Below the pieces are notes generated by a model. It was not told the origin of the DNA and did not search any database. It saw only the letters and a list, made by a program, of their open reading frames with translations. A DNA stretch of 64,000 nucleotides, taken from Thalassotalea nanhaiensis (lineage in GTDB: Bacteria > Pseudomonadota > Gammaproteobacteria > Enterobacterales > Alteromonadaceae). Numbering within the stretch: position 1 is the stretch's first letter; each line of letters starts with the position of its first letter. Where the stretch lies: contig NZ_CP134146.1 in NCBI RefSeq assembly GCF_031583575.1, forward strand, positions 682,001 through 746,000, written 5' to 3'. The position numbers were made by a program, and so were the translations under genes. Below are positions 44,751-54,323 of the stretch, one piece after another.

Positions 44751-46409
44751 TTATTCGCTAATTTCTATCGCGCCCATATCAGGTTTGCCTTTGATAGGAG
44801 TTCCTAAAATGTCATGGCTTACTTTTAAAGCTCTGAACAAACCTTTTTTGTCACCTTCAATAAATGGAATTTCGATGCCTTTGTTGGCGACAAGTGCTTT
44901 ATTTAAAGGGATGTAGTCGGTTAATTTTGTGCCGCCAGGATTGCTAAATTTAACATCGCCAATAACCGGAGCGCTGTCTTGAATAAGAATAGATTTAGGC
45001 CAAGTGGTATCTTTTAGGAAAATGTTATTGGTAAAGTTTACGTTTTTAATGTGGTTGATGCCTTTAGCTTCTGGGCGATATTGATCCCCTTTTACGGCTT
45101 TACTGTCACCAAGCACATGGAAAATATTATTGGCTATTAATGCCCCTTTAGACATACGAGTAACTGCCATTTTACTTAAAATATCTTCTTTAACATAAAT
45201 GGTATTATTATAAATGTAGCTATTGAAAGGCCCATTATGTGGGTTGTTTTTACCAACAAAACCACTGAACCAAAATGTTTTACCCTCTTGGAAAGCGTTG
45301 TTTATTCCTTTGGTGCGGTAGCCATCATTAATACTGACGTTGTAGCGATAGGCATTGTTGTAATTGTTGCCTAAGATCTCGATAAAGCCGCCGGCATTGT
45401 TGGCGCTAATGTTGTATTGGAAAATGATGTTGTCACAATTAAAGTCTATGTGAAAACCGGCAGAGTCTGCTGGGCCATTCGCATTTAAAAATTTATTGTA
45501 CTCAATAAGGGCGTACGATGTACCCCAGGTCCACATTCCGCTGCCACGGCCCCAGTTTCGCGTGTCTTTTGTGCTACCTGAGTTTTTAACTATGTTGCCA
45601 TATACATGAACACTTTCACCGCCGCTCATTTGCATACCAGGGCCACCAACATCAAATACCTTGTTATTGCTCAGCGTGATGTTTTTGATACTTCCTTTAG
45701 GCCCATTTAACTTAATACCAGTATGAGCAACACGGGTTACTGTTGAGTTGTTTATGACAAGACCATCAAATTTACCGCCGTTACGGGCAAATGCGCGAAT
45801 TCCCCAACCATAACTTTCGGTGCCATTGGCACTGCCGGTTTCTTTTTTAGAGCGGGTAACTCCAGGGTCGTTAAAGTAAACATCTTTTACTAATAAATTA
45901 TCAAGCTTAATGCCTTGAAAATTCCCTTTTTTACTTGCCTCAAGCAATACACCAATACGCATAGTTGGTAGTTTGTTTTTGTTATTCTTTTGATATTTTT
46001 TTTCAATCCACTTATGCACGCCACCGGCATTCGCCGACACTTCAATATTACTTACATGAACATGTTGAGAATTAATGATACTGATACCGTTTAAAAAACC
46101 TTTAGAGTTGATGGCGACTCGGGCATCTTTGTTTTTGTCATCAGCAGCATAGGTAGTAACAATAATTGGTTGCTCACTGGTACCTCTTAAATTTTTAAGC
46201 TCAAGTTTGTTCCAAAACGTAGTCCCGGCAGCCAGCAATAATTTGTCTCCCGCTTTTAGATTCTTTGGAAATGACTTTCGAGGTAACTCCGCTGAGGTAC
46301 CTTTATTACTGTCTTTACCTATTCCCGGGTGCACGTAGTAGTCAGTTGCCTGTACCGATAAGCTAAGCAAAAAGCTTGATAGTATTAATAAGCGTGAAAA
46401 AGCGTTCAT
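44751..46409 (-). CDS. Secreted right-handed beta-helix protein, putative polysaccharide lyase or hydrolase
   Basis: A 552-residue secreted protein (signal peptide about 1-21) starting YYVHPGIGKDSNKGTSAE, the typical opening of parallel beta-helix enzymes. It has many Asn-ended turns (ITLSNNKVF, IIFQYNISANN, YRYNVSIND, YIYNNTIYV) marking about ten coils between residues 90 and 450. The fold is shared by PL6, GH28, GH82, GH120 and GH141 enzymes and by non-enzymes. I see no diagnostic catalytic set, so the activity is open. It leads the operon with three sulfatases, which makes a glycan-cleaving role likely. Its promoter region is divergent from galE. If this locus has an endo-acting galactanase that is not GH50, this protein is one candidate. 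Confidence 0.78.
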   Translation of the reverse strand: MNAFSRLLILSSFLLSLSVQATDYYVHPGIGKDSNKGTSAELPRKSFPKNLKAGDKLLLAAGTTFWNKLELKNLRGTSEQPIIVTTYAADDKNKDARVAINSKGFLNGISIINSQHVHVSNIEVSANAGGVHKWIEKKYQKNNKNKLPTMRIGVLLEASKKGNFQGIKLDNLLVKDVYFNDPGVTRSKKETGSANGTESYGWGIRAFARNGGKFDGLVINNSTVTRVAHTGIKLNGPKGSIKNITLSNNKVFDVGGPGMQMSGGESVHVYGNIVKNSGSTKDTRNWGRGSGMWTWGTSYALIEYNKFLNANGPADSAGFHIDFNCDNIIFQYNISANNAGGFIEILGNNYNNAYRYNVSINDGYRTKGINNAFQEGKTFWFSGFVGKNNPHNGPFNSYIYNNTIYVKEDILSKMAVTRMSKGALIANNIFHVLGDSKAVKGDQYRPEAKGINHIKNVNFTNNIFLKDTTWPKSILIQDSAPVIGDVKFSNPGGTKLTDYIPLNKALVANKGIEIPFIEGDKKGLFRALKVSHDILGTPIKGKPDMGAIEISE

Positions 46410-46481
46410 TATTATAGACCTTAGGAATAAAGTTATTTGCTTGTCCTTTATACCTCTTCTAGTAGTATTAAATCAAGTATA

Positions 46482-46499
46482 GTATTATTTATAATATAA
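46482..46499 (+). promoter_or_regulatory. AT-rich dyad in divergent beta-helix/galE region
   Basis: GTATTATTTATAATATAA, identical on the opposite strand to 5054-5071. A second similar element, TATTTATCATACAAATAG, lies at about 46602-46619 nearer galE. The 244-base region otherwise shows only AT-rich promoter-like sequence. Confidence 0.35.
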
Positions 46500-46653
46500 T
46501 TATTAGTTGTATAAAATGATTAATGAACATAAGTAGAAATCGTTTCAGTTACATTTGTTTTTCAAAATATATCTTATAATGGTTGTAAAATGATTTAATC
46601 CTATTTATCATACAAATAGTGTTTATATAAAATTATAATAAAAGAGTAACTCA

Positions 46654-47661
46654 ATGAAAGTGTTAGTTGCAGGCGGGTTGGGCTATATAGGTAGTCACAC
46701 ATGTTTAGCGTTACAAAAAGCAGGTGTAACACCTATTATCTATGACAATCTGTCAAACGCTAGCATTAATGTGTTGGAGCAACTCAAACATATAAGTGGT
46801 AAAGATTTCACTTTTGTTGAAGGTGATATACGCAACCAAGCTCTGTTAGAACAGGTCATGCAAGAGCACAATGTTACTGCCGTATTACACTTTGCAGCAT
46901 TGAAAGCTGTTGGCGAATCGTGCGAACAGCCTAGACGCTATTATGACAATAATGTTGCTGGTAGTGTCGTTCTGTTAGATGCAATGGCAAATGTTGGCGT
47001 AAAACAAATTATTTTTAGTTCTTCCGCCACGGTATATGGTGATCCACAATATTTACCTTTAGATGAAAATCATCCAATTTCAGCGACTAACCCATATGGC
47101 TGGACTAAGGTAATGGTTGAGCAAATCTTACAAGATAATTGTCAGGCCGATGCGGGTAATTTGGCTATTTCTCTTCGTTATTTTAATCCGGTAGGAGCTC
47201 ACCCAAGTGGTTTATTAGGAGAAAGCCCTAATGGTATTCCTAATAACTTGATGCCTTATATTGCTCAAACTGCGGTAGGGAAACGCGAATTTGTCAGTGT
47301 TTACGGCGATGATTATGATACTCCCGATGGCACTGGAGTTCGTGATTATATTCATATCATGGATTTGGCTGAAGGCCATGTTGCGGCGTTTTTAAACCAT
47401 AAAAATGATACCAGTTTTATTGCTTATAATTTAGGTACAGGGCAAGGGTATTCGGTATTGGACGTTATTAAAGCATTCTCAAAAGCGGCGAAAAATGAAG
47501 TACCTTATAAGTTTGCACCAAGACGCAGTGGTGATGTCGCTTGTAATTATGCCGATGCAAGTTTGGCAAAACAAAAATTAAATTGGCAAGCAACTTTAGG
47601 CTTGCCTGAAATGACCGAAGATACATGGCGCTGGCAGTCAAAGTATCCTCAAGGTCTTTAA
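46654..47661 (+). CDS. galE: UDP-glucose 4-epimerase
   Basis: A 335-residue cytoplasmic epimerase that interconverts UDP-galactose and UDP-glucose in the Leloir pathway. Short-chain dehydrogenase features are plain: GGLGYIGSH at the N-terminus (NAD binding), SSSATVYG with Ser124, and the Y-x-x-x-K pair Tyr148/Lys152. Length is standard for GalE. It is first of galE-galT-galK, with a 16-base gap to galT and a GAG ribosome site. Presence inside the locus indicates that free galactose is a main product of the degraded glycan. UDP-glucuronate or N-acetyl epimerases are alternatives but poorer fits given the neighbours. Confidence 0.95.
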   Translation: MKVLVAGGLGYIGSHTCLALQKAGVTPIIYDNLSNASINVLEQLKHISGKDFTFVEGDIRNQALLEQVMQEHNVTAVLHFAALKAVGESCEQPRRYYDNNVAGSVVLLDAMANVGVKQIIFSSSATVYGDPQYLPLDENHPISATNPYGWTKVMVEQILQDNCQADAGNLAISLRYFNPVGAHPSGLLGESPNGIPNNLMPYIAQTAVGKREFVSVYGDDYDTPDGTGVRDYIHIMDLAEGHVAAFLNHKNDTSFIAYNLGTGQGYSVLDVIKAFSKAAKNEVPYKFAPRRSGDVACNYADASLAKQKLNWQATLGLPEMTEDTWRWQSKYPQGL

Positions 47662-47677
47662 AAAGTAGGAATAATTA

Positions 47678-48715
47678 ATGAGTTCTCTTGAATTTACCCA
47701 TCGTCGTAAAAACCCATTAACGGGGGACTGGGTTCTAGTCTCACCACACAGAAATAATCGCCCTTGGTCAGGTGCTACAGAATCCGGTTCTAGTGAGCAG
47801 TTACCTAGCTATGATGACAACTGTCCTTTATGTCCGGGCAATGAGCGAGCAAGTGATACGTCTAATCCTGATTATAAAGATACCTTTGTATTTAAAAATG
47901 ATTTTGGTGCATTAGTAAGTGATAACGAAAATGTTGTTGAGCAAGATACTCCTGAATTTATCAAAGCAGATGTTGCAAGAGGTGAGTGTCGAGTTATTTG
48001 CTTCTCACCTGATCATTCAAAAACTTTGCCTGAATTGTCTAAGACAGAAATTCAAAAAGTAATCGATACTTGGCAATCAAACTATACTGAATTGTCAAAG
48101 CAATATAGTTGTGTTCATGTATTTGAAAATAAAGGGGCAATTATGGGCTGCTCACAGCCGCATCCGCATGGACAAGTTTGGGCTCATGATCATATGTCTA
48201 CTGAAATAGCAGTTGAAAATGATAATTTAGCCGCGTATCAGCATAAAACTAATAAAAATTTATTGGCTGAGTACATAGAGTTTGAGCAAGACAACAAAGA
48301 ACGTGTGATTTTTAGCAATGAACATTGGTTAGTTGTTGTTCCATATTGGGCTGCATGGCCATTTGAAACTCTACTGATAGCTAAGGACGATGTTCGTCAT
48401 ATGGGGCAGTTAACAGTGCAACAAAAAGCATCATTAAGTGAAGCCTTGCAAATACTTACAACCAAATATGACAATGTATTCAATTGCAGCTTTCCTTATT
48501 CAATGGGCTGGCACAGTGCTCCTGGTAACTTAGGTGACGATTCTCATTGGCGTTTACATGCACATTTTTATCCGCCTCTATTGCGCTCTGCGACTGTGAA
48601 AAAACATATGGTAGGTTATGAAATGTTGGCTGAAAGCCAGCGTGACTTAACCGCAGAAACGGCAGCCAATATTTTGAAATCGGCAAGCTCTACTCACTAT
48701 AAAAAGGGACTTTAA
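47678..48715 (+). CDS. galT: Galactose-1-phosphate uridylyltransferase
   Basis: A 345-residue Leloir enzyme that exchanges UMP between UDP-glucose and galactose-1-phosphate. The HIT-type active site SQPHPHGQVWA holds the nucleophilic His164, and CPLCPGN near 49-55 matches the zinc site. FENKGAIMGCS and the C-terminal GWHSAPG block are also typical. Second in the operon; it ends one base before the galK start. It acts on galactose-1-phosphate from GalK. Confidence 0.96.
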   Translation: MSSLEFTHRRKNPLTGDWVLVSPHRNNRPWSGATESGSSEQLPSYDDNCPLCPGNERASDTSNPDYKDTFVFKNDFGALVSDNENVVEQDTPEFIKADVARGECRVICFSPDHSKTLPELSKTEIQKVIDTWQSNYTELSKQYSCVHVFENKGAIMGCSQPHPHGQVWAHDHMSTEIAVENDNLAAYQHKTNKNLLAEYIEFEQDNKERVIFSNEHWLVVVPYWAAWPFETLLIAKDDVRHMGQLTVQQKASLSEALQILTTKYDNVFNCSFPYSMGWHSAPGNLGDDSHWRLHAHFYPPLLRSATVKKHMVGYEMLAESQRDLTAETAANILKSASSTHYKKGL

Positions 48716-48716
48716 T

Positions 48717-49877
48717 ATGGTTGATTCACTATCGACAGAATTTGAGAAAATTTATCAGCATCCTGCTACCTCACTTTCATCAGCGCCAGGTAGAGTGAAT
48801 ATTATTGGCGAGCATACTGACTACAGTGAAGGCCTGGTACTTCCTTGTTCATTAGAGTTTTGTACCAAAGTTTTATATCGAGAACGAGAAGACAATTTAG
48901 TGGTTGTGCATTCTACCAATTATCCTGGAGAATCAGATCGCTTTGACATTAGTGAAGCTATTGAGCATGGAAACTCACAATGGGGCAACTACATCCGAGC
49001 TATGGCATTTGTAATAAAGCGCCAAGGTCACTCGCTTTGTGGTGTTGATGTATTAATTAGCTCCGATGTGCCCCAAGGTAGCGGCTTGTCGTCGTCAGCG
49101 GCACTTGAAGTAGCAATTGGTGGGATGTTTAGTGAGTCAGCAGACTTAAACCTAAACTCTGTAACAATAGCACTGTTGGGGCAAGAGGCCGAAAATGATT
49201 TCATGGATTGTCAGTGTGGCATTATGGATCAAATGATCTCTGCCAAAGGCGAACCAGGCTCTGCTTTAATGATTGATTGTCGTGATTTATCAACTCAATC
49301 GATTAAGATCCCAGACGATCTTAGCTTGGTAATTGTTAATTCGAATTACCCTAGAAAGTTAGTCGACAGTGAATACAACCAACGTCGAATTGATTGTGAG
49401 CAAGCCGCGAAAAAAATGAACGTGCCAATGCTTAGAGATGCAACACTGGAGTTGTTGGCAAGCCATAGAACAGCATTAACAGCAATAGAATACAAACGAG
49501 CGCATCATGTGATCACCGAGAATCAACGAGTGCTTGATGCTATGTCAGCATTAGCCAACAGTGATATGCCGACTTTAAAGCAATTAATGTCAGCATCGCA
49601 CGCATCGTTGCGCGACGATTTTGAAGTTACGGTGCCTGCCACTGATGGCTTGGTTGAAATTTGTCAGACAGCCCTAGGCGAAAATGGCGCTGTCCGCATG
49701 ACTGGTGGCGGTTTTGGTGGTGCGATTGTATGTTTGTGCAGAGAAGACGATGTCGCTTTAGTAAAGCAAGCTGTTGATGATCAGTATTTTAATAAGTACC
49801 AATTACACGCTGATGTTTACGTGTGTAGCGCTGGCAGTGGCTTAAAAGTTGAAGATATAATTGCAGAACCTTCATAA
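48717..49877 (+). CDS. galK: Galactokinase
   Basis: A 386-residue GHMP kinase that phosphorylates galactose with ATP. The galactokinase signature GRVNIIGEHTDYSEG (about 25-39), the ATP-binding PQGSGLSSSAALE motif and the C-terminal MTGGGFGGA motif are all intact. The start follows galT almost without gap. It ends the Leloir operon, followed by a strong terminator. It supplies galactose-1-phosphate from sugar released by the GH2 enzyme and imported by the GPH symporter. Confidence 0.96.
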   Translation: MVDSLSTEFEKIYQHPATSLSSAPGRVNIIGEHTDYSEGLVLPCSLEFCTKVLYREREDNLVVVHSTNYPGESDRFDISEAIEHGNSQWGNYIRAMAFVIKRQGHSLCGVDVLISSDVPQGSGLSSSAALEVAIGGMFSESADLNLNSVTIALLGQEAENDFMDCQCGIMDQMISAKGEPGSALMIDCRDLSTQSIKIPDDLSLVIVNSNYPRKLVDSEYNQRRIDCEQAAKKMNVPMLRDATLELLASHRTALTAIEYKRAHHVITENQRVLDAMSALANSDMPTLKQLMSASHASLRDDFEVTVPATDGLVEICQTALGENGAVRMTGGGFGGAIVCLCREDDVALVKQAVDDQYFNKYQLHADVYVCSAGSGLKVEDIIAEPS

Positions 49878-49901
49878 TATTTGGGCTCACAGCCTATAAA
49901 T

Positions 49902-49938
49902 AAAGCCGAATGCTAATTTATTAGCATTCGGCTTTTTT
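49902..49938. terminator. Rho-independent terminator after galK
   Basis: AAAGCCGAATGCTAA paired with TTAGCATTCGGCTTT, 4-base loop, then a T-run on the plus strand. It may also serve the convergent DUF1800 gene. Confidence 0.9.
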
Positions 49939-49987
49939 ATTACCTAATTTTTACTCGTTACTTTTGTCATTAGCATTTAGCTGGCGT

Positions 49988-52627
49988 TTATTTTTGCAGC
50001 ACAAATTCCGGACTGGTATTGGCACCGTAAAAGGCTAATTTAAACCGATTATTACTTGCAGCTTGGACCAAGTTTTCAATAAATAATTTTCGAGTGCCTT
50101 GGTTGTCGTTGGCTTTCATTAGTCCTGCATTTAAATAAAAGTCGAGGTAGTCAACAACCGCTGTTGCTTTATCTGTATCAGTTCCAGAAGTATTCTGCCA
50201 AATCTCAAAAAAATCTTCCTGCTGCAACCATACTTTTAGATGCCAGTTTTGGTAAATTATGCTGTATTTGGCTGCATTGTTACGGTATAGGCTACTGTTC
50301 ATTAAGCCATTATAAATGTTCATTGTGGAAAACATTTGCGCTTCAGTTAGCAGTTGTAATTCCGGCGCCATTAAAGAGTTACTGGCTAGAGCGCCGCTTG
50401 GCGTATAACTTGGTAAATAGAAGTTAAACACTGAGTTTGCACCTAGTGCTCGTTGACCAATTGCTAAGTCACCCATTCTAATTAATGTTGCTCCAGACTG
50501 ATATTTATCGGCTAATTCAAGGTTTAATCCTGGTATTGGTGTATCAAAAGTAGTATCGACACTGTCATCTAGTGCTATTCTGGATTTGACCTTAAAAAGT
50601 CGTAAATTTGCAGTAAGTTGTATTATTGGTTCTTTAATTTTGCCAAAGCTGTTTGAGCTGTGTACTTGTGGGTTACGGGCTTCCTCATCTAACAAGATCG
50701 CTTTTATTGTTGCAGTTAAATCACCTTTTTCAGCAAACTTGTTGGCCACTCTTTCAATATAAGCCGAGCTTGGATTTGAAGTAACAAATCGTTGAATGAG
50801 CTGCTTTGAAATAAAAGGAGCGGTAGAGCTATGAGCAACCAGGCTGTCTACCACAAATGCAACTTCTGACATTGCCGCATCATCAGTTTTATCATTATTT
50901 GCAGCGACCGTTACAGTGCCATTGTTATCTGTGAATAGTGTTTTACTGCCAAAGTCATGCTCAGAAGTGAAAAATTTCATTGGCTCGCGCCAGCGGTATT
51001 GATATTCGTTGGCCCAATCACCTAAAAAGAAATTGTTATTCGCAACCTTGTTTTCACCATCATTTTTAAATCTAAATGATAAACCGGTGAATACTCGAGC
51101 CATTTCTTTTATGGTTTCGTTACTATAAGTTGGTTTAGGCAAGTTATCGTCACCCAAGGCGATAGTGCCATTTTTGTTTAAGTGCACTAACCCAAAACTG
51201 AACAATTGCATAACTTCTCGGGCGTAGTTTTCATCGGGGTAATAACCAGCGCCAACATCTTCTTTCTGATTATACAAATGGCTTAACCACACTCCCATTA
51301 TTGGACTTAACGTTGCATCAAACAACGCCTTGTTATAATAATCGAAAGCATTGCTCGCAAGGTTATCCCAATAGATTGCAGCCCCTTTATGAGCATTGCG
51401 GATAGCTGCTGCTTCATCACTAACCACTAAAATTTGGCTAAGTGCAAATGCCATACGTTGACGCAATTGGTCTTTACCATGAACGGCTAAATTGTAAAAT
51501 GCGTCGCGACGAATGTTTACGCCTGCTTCTTCTGGAAAATGCTGAGCAACTGCCTCAGTAAAGTCGTATAAACTGCTTGCAGGCATGGATATTTGTTGCT
51601 CTATCCATTGATTATAAACTTGCATACGGTTTGTGCCGTCGGCATTGATTTGATCTCTAAGAGGCTGATAGTCTTCAGGAGTAGCGCCAAAAGTTGCCTG
51701 GTTTAAAAAGCGAATAATGTCCCTGTCAACATCGGCCTCGGTAAGGTCAACTTGCTCAGGCGGCTTTATATTTGCGTCATACAATAGCGTTGCTGAAATT
51801 TCACCTGCAGGGTAATTGGCAGAATGAATATTGACAAAAAACTCGCCATTAAACAGAGTATCAAGCATTTCTTGCTCGGTCTTAAATATGCCTCCTGGTG
51901 CTAAATCCCAAATCATATTTATAACATTGCCAGGACCTTCCAGATCTTTAATCATCGTACCTGAAGGTGCCAAATGAATGTGTTGATCCGTTTGTTCAGA
52001 TCCTAGGTTGGTAAAACTATAGCTTAATTGGCCTAGCTCATTATCGCCTTGTAATATAAAACTTAAAACACCTGTGGCCGACGTTATTGCATCGCCCTGT
52101 GGCGTGAATACGCCATAAAATACTTTGGCATTATCGCGCGTATTATCAGCATCGATAATTGTTAATGAAACTGTAGGTTCTTGGCTTAGTTGATAGGTGC
52201 TTTGCGTGGTTAAATTTACATTTAACTGCTCTGGAACTTCGAATAGATTGTCAGATATTGGTTTTACTTCAATAATGCGAGAGCTTTCATTTGCAGGAAT
52301 AATGAAACTGTCGCCAACAATGTTGCCATCGGCATACAACAACTGATAATCACTTGCATCCGCTGAGCCTTTGGTTATATCGGTATGGCCAGTGACATCA
52401 AAGCTAACAGCCAGTTGTTCAGTACCAGAACTACGCTCTATTTTGAATTTAGCAACTTGACTGTTCTGTTCTACAGCTGTTGGCTCAATAGAAATAATTG
52501 AGATGGTAGGTAAACTTGTTTTCACAGTTGGCTTTGTTGAGCTACTACCACCGCCACCACAAGCACAAAGAAGCCCAAAGGAGGAAATAGTCATTAACAG
52601 TGCAATGCGTCTAGTAACGTTAGTCAT
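49988..52627 (-). CDS. DUF1800 lipoprotein with Calx-beta-like and CHRD domains
   Basis: An 879-residue lipoprotein (lipobox LLCAC near 19-23, then a Gly/Ser run). A Calx-beta-like domain (about 40-160) is followed by a CHRD domain (about 168-290, with HIHLAPSG and VNIHSANYPAGEI). A DUF1800 domain (about 300-879) shows FLNQATFG, RDAFYNLAVHGKDQLRQRMAFALSQILV and ENYAREVMQLFSFG. DUF1800 proteins are usually paired with a DUF1501 partner, as here; the start overlaps the partner's stop by one base. The biochemical role of the pair is unknown. It is the distal gene of the two and convergent with galK. It is not obviously part of the galactan locus. Confidence 0.85.
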   Translation of the reverse strand: MTNVTRRIALLMTISSFGLLCACGGGGSSSTKPTVKTSLPTISIISIEPTAVEQNSQVAKFKIERSSGTEQLAVSFDVTGHTDITKGSADASDYQLLYADGNIVGDSFIIPANESSRIIEVKPISDNLFEVPEQLNVNLTTQSTYQLSQEPTVSLTIIDADNTRDNAKVFYGVFTPQGDAITSATGVLSFILQGDNELGQLSYSFTNLGSEQTDQHIHLAPSGTMIKDLEGPGNVINMIWDLAPGGIFKTEQEMLDTLFNGEFFVNIHSANYPAGEISATLLYDANIKPPEQVDLTEADVDRDIIRFLNQATFGATPEDYQPLRDQINADGTNRMQVYNQWIEQQISMPASSLYDFTEAVAQHFPEEAGVNIRRDAFYNLAVHGKDQLRQRMAFALSQILVVSDEAAAIRNAHKGAAIYWDNLASNAFDYYNKALFDATLSPIMGVWLSHLYNQKEDVGAGYYPDENYAREVMQLFSFGLVHLNKNGTIALGDDNLPKPTYSNETIKEMARVFTGLSFRFKNDGENKVANNNFFLGDWANEYQYRWREPMKFFTSEHDFGSKTLFTDNNGTVTVAANNDKTDDAAMSEVAFVVDSLVAHSSTAPFISKQLIQRFVTSNPSSAYIERVANKFAEKGDLTATIKAILLDEEARNPQVHSSNSFGKIKEPIIQLTANLRLFKVKSRIALDDSVDTTFDTPIPGLNLELADKYQSGATLIRMGDLAIGQRALGANSVFNFYLPSYTPSGALASNSLMAPELQLLTEAQMFSTMNIYNGLMNSSLYRNNAAKYSIIYQNWHLKVWLQQEDFFEIWQNTSGTDTDKATAVVDYLDFYLNAGLMKANDNQGTRKLFIENLVQAASNNRFKLAFYGANTSPEFVLQK

Positions 52628-54090
52628 TAGCTTACCTCCTGTTTAAAAAAATCTAGGTTAGAACTTGCGGTAAAAGTATCTGGGAAGTTGTTTATACTTG
52701 GAATTAACAAAGGGAGTTCTTCTTGGTTTACCCCAAACCAATTGGCAATTTTGGCAACGCATTGGCTTGTCGATGTTGTTGGGATCCAGCGTCCACGACC
52801 GGAACTTGCATCTAGCCCCTCTTTAAGCTTTAAATCGGGGTGCGTGCCGAACATTTGTCCGCCATTTATCATGCCTCCCATCAACAAAGCATGACCGCCC
52901 CATGCGTGGTCTGTACCAAATTCAGCATCGTTACCGTTTGGTGTTAATGTACGGCCAAACTCAGAGCCAACAAAGCTTAAGGTTTTATCAAAATCACCTT
53001 GCGCAACTAATACATCTTTAAAACCTTTTAATGCCGCATTAAGATCTGTCATTAATGTTTGATGATTGGTTAACAGTTTTTTATGAGTATCAAAACCGTT
53101 CATTTCTACAAAATAGATAGGGCGGTTGTTGCCAGTAGAGTTTCGACCAGCAATCATTTTTGCAATGGTTTTAAGCTGACGACCTATTTTGCTGGTGTTT
53201 GCTCCTGCCGCAGTAAATATAGCGTCATAGTCGACGCCTGTTTGCTCAGCTTCTGTAAAGGCGCTTGTTACTATTGCTTCAGACTTTTTAGCCGAATTAA
53301 AAACGTCACGGTATTTTTGTAGCATTAAATGCGACGATGCATCGATACTATCGATAGATGACTCTAATAGAGTTTTACGCTCGTTAGTGACGCCATTAAG
53401 TTTTACTGCGCCGTCGTAACCCATAACATAGGCTGATACATCTGGTTGCGAAGCTACTTGAAAAGAGTTTAAGCCTGATACCGATATTAAAGGTGATACA
53501 TTACTGCTGCTATTAAAATCTTCAACCATTTCTGCTAAACGGCCACCCCATCCATATCTGAATGGAATATCTGGTTGGCTTTGAAATTGTAATTGTTGAT
53601 CGCTGTGCGAATATAATTGTGGTGGAAGTGTTACTTTATCATTCAGAAGTTGCCAACGGGTTGTAGGCTCATACAGATTGCCAATATTACACACTATCGA
53701 CATTTCTTCATTATTAAACATTTCTGCCATGTCTGCACAAGCAGGGTGTAAACCAAACTCATTGTATTGCTCACCACCATAAATTTTGACATCGGTTTTT
53801 GGTGTTATGGCATTTAATTGTTCAGCAGAAATTGCTGCGTTGCGACGTCCATCTTCGTAATTAGTACGTAAATTACCAACACCCTTAGGCGCAATCATAT
53901 TGAATGAGTCGTTACCGCCAGCTAAAAAAATAAACACTAAAGCTTTATAATCTTGCTCGGCAGCCAAGCTTTGCTGGGCATGTAACAAGCTGGAAAGTCC
54001 CAGGGCTTTTACAACACTAGCGCTAACACCAATTTTGCAGGAGTTCTTTAGAAACTCTCTTCTATGTAATTTTTTCTTAGAGTTTGCCAT
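52627..54090 (-). CDS. DUF1501 protein with twin-arginine signal
   Basis: A 487-residue exported protein. The N-terminus has a Tat signal (HRREFLKN, Arg10-Arg11). The body follows the DUF1501 pattern: VFIFLAGGNDSFNM, SHSDQQLQFQ, GFDTHKKLLTNHQTLMTDLNAAL, SEFGRTLTPNGNDAEFGTDHAWGGHALLMGG. DUF1501 is related to the alkaline-phosphatase/sulfatase superfamily by fold, but no substrate is established. It is transcribed first, directly overlapping the DUF1800 gene. The linkage suggests a secreted two-protein unit of unknown purpose. Confidence 0.88.
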   Translation of the reverse strand: MANSKKKLHRREFLKNSCKIGVSASVVKALGLSSLLHAQQSLAAEQDYKALVFIFLAGGNDSFNMIAPKGVGNLRTNYEDGRRNAAISAEQLNAITPKTDVKIYGGEQYNEFGLHPACADMAEMFNNEEMSIVCNIGNLYEPTTRWQLLNDKVTLPPQLYSHSDQQLQFQSQPDIPFRYGWGGRLAEMVEDFNSSSNVSPLISVSGLNSFQVASQPDVSAYVMGYDGAVKLNGVTNERKTLLESSIDSIDASSHLMLQKYRDVFNSAKKSEAIVTSAFTEAEQTGVDYDAIFTAAGANTSKIGRQLKTIAKMIAGRNSTGNNRPIYFVEMNGFDTHKKLLTNHQTLMTDLNAALKGFKDVLVAQGDFDKTLSFVGSEFGRTLTPNGNDAEFGTDHAWGGHALLMGGMINGGQMFGTHPDLKLKEGLDASSGRGRWIPTTSTSQCVAKIANWFGVNQEELPLLIPSINNFPDTFTASSNLDFFKQEVS

Positions 54091-54274
54091 TATTTAACCA
54101 TTTTATTTTTATAAAGTTTTCTGAACACTTTTTGACCAGATAACTAATCCTACCATTAGTCATATAAATATGAAAATATAATTGGCTTTTAAATTTTGCG
54201 GTTAAATATCGATAATATTTTTGATATCAGAATCAGTTAACAAAAAAGGTCAATACATGGCTCACTTTTTCGTC

Positions 54275-54280
54275 TATAAT
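54275..54280 (+). promoter_or_regulatory. Possible -10 element of typA
   Basis: TATAAT, 44 bases before the typA start. I see no good -35 at the right distance, so this is tentative. Confidence 0.35.
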
Positions 54281-54323
54281 ACGCGCCAAATTATATGCAC
54301 CCGCTAATTAAAGGCTAAAGATA

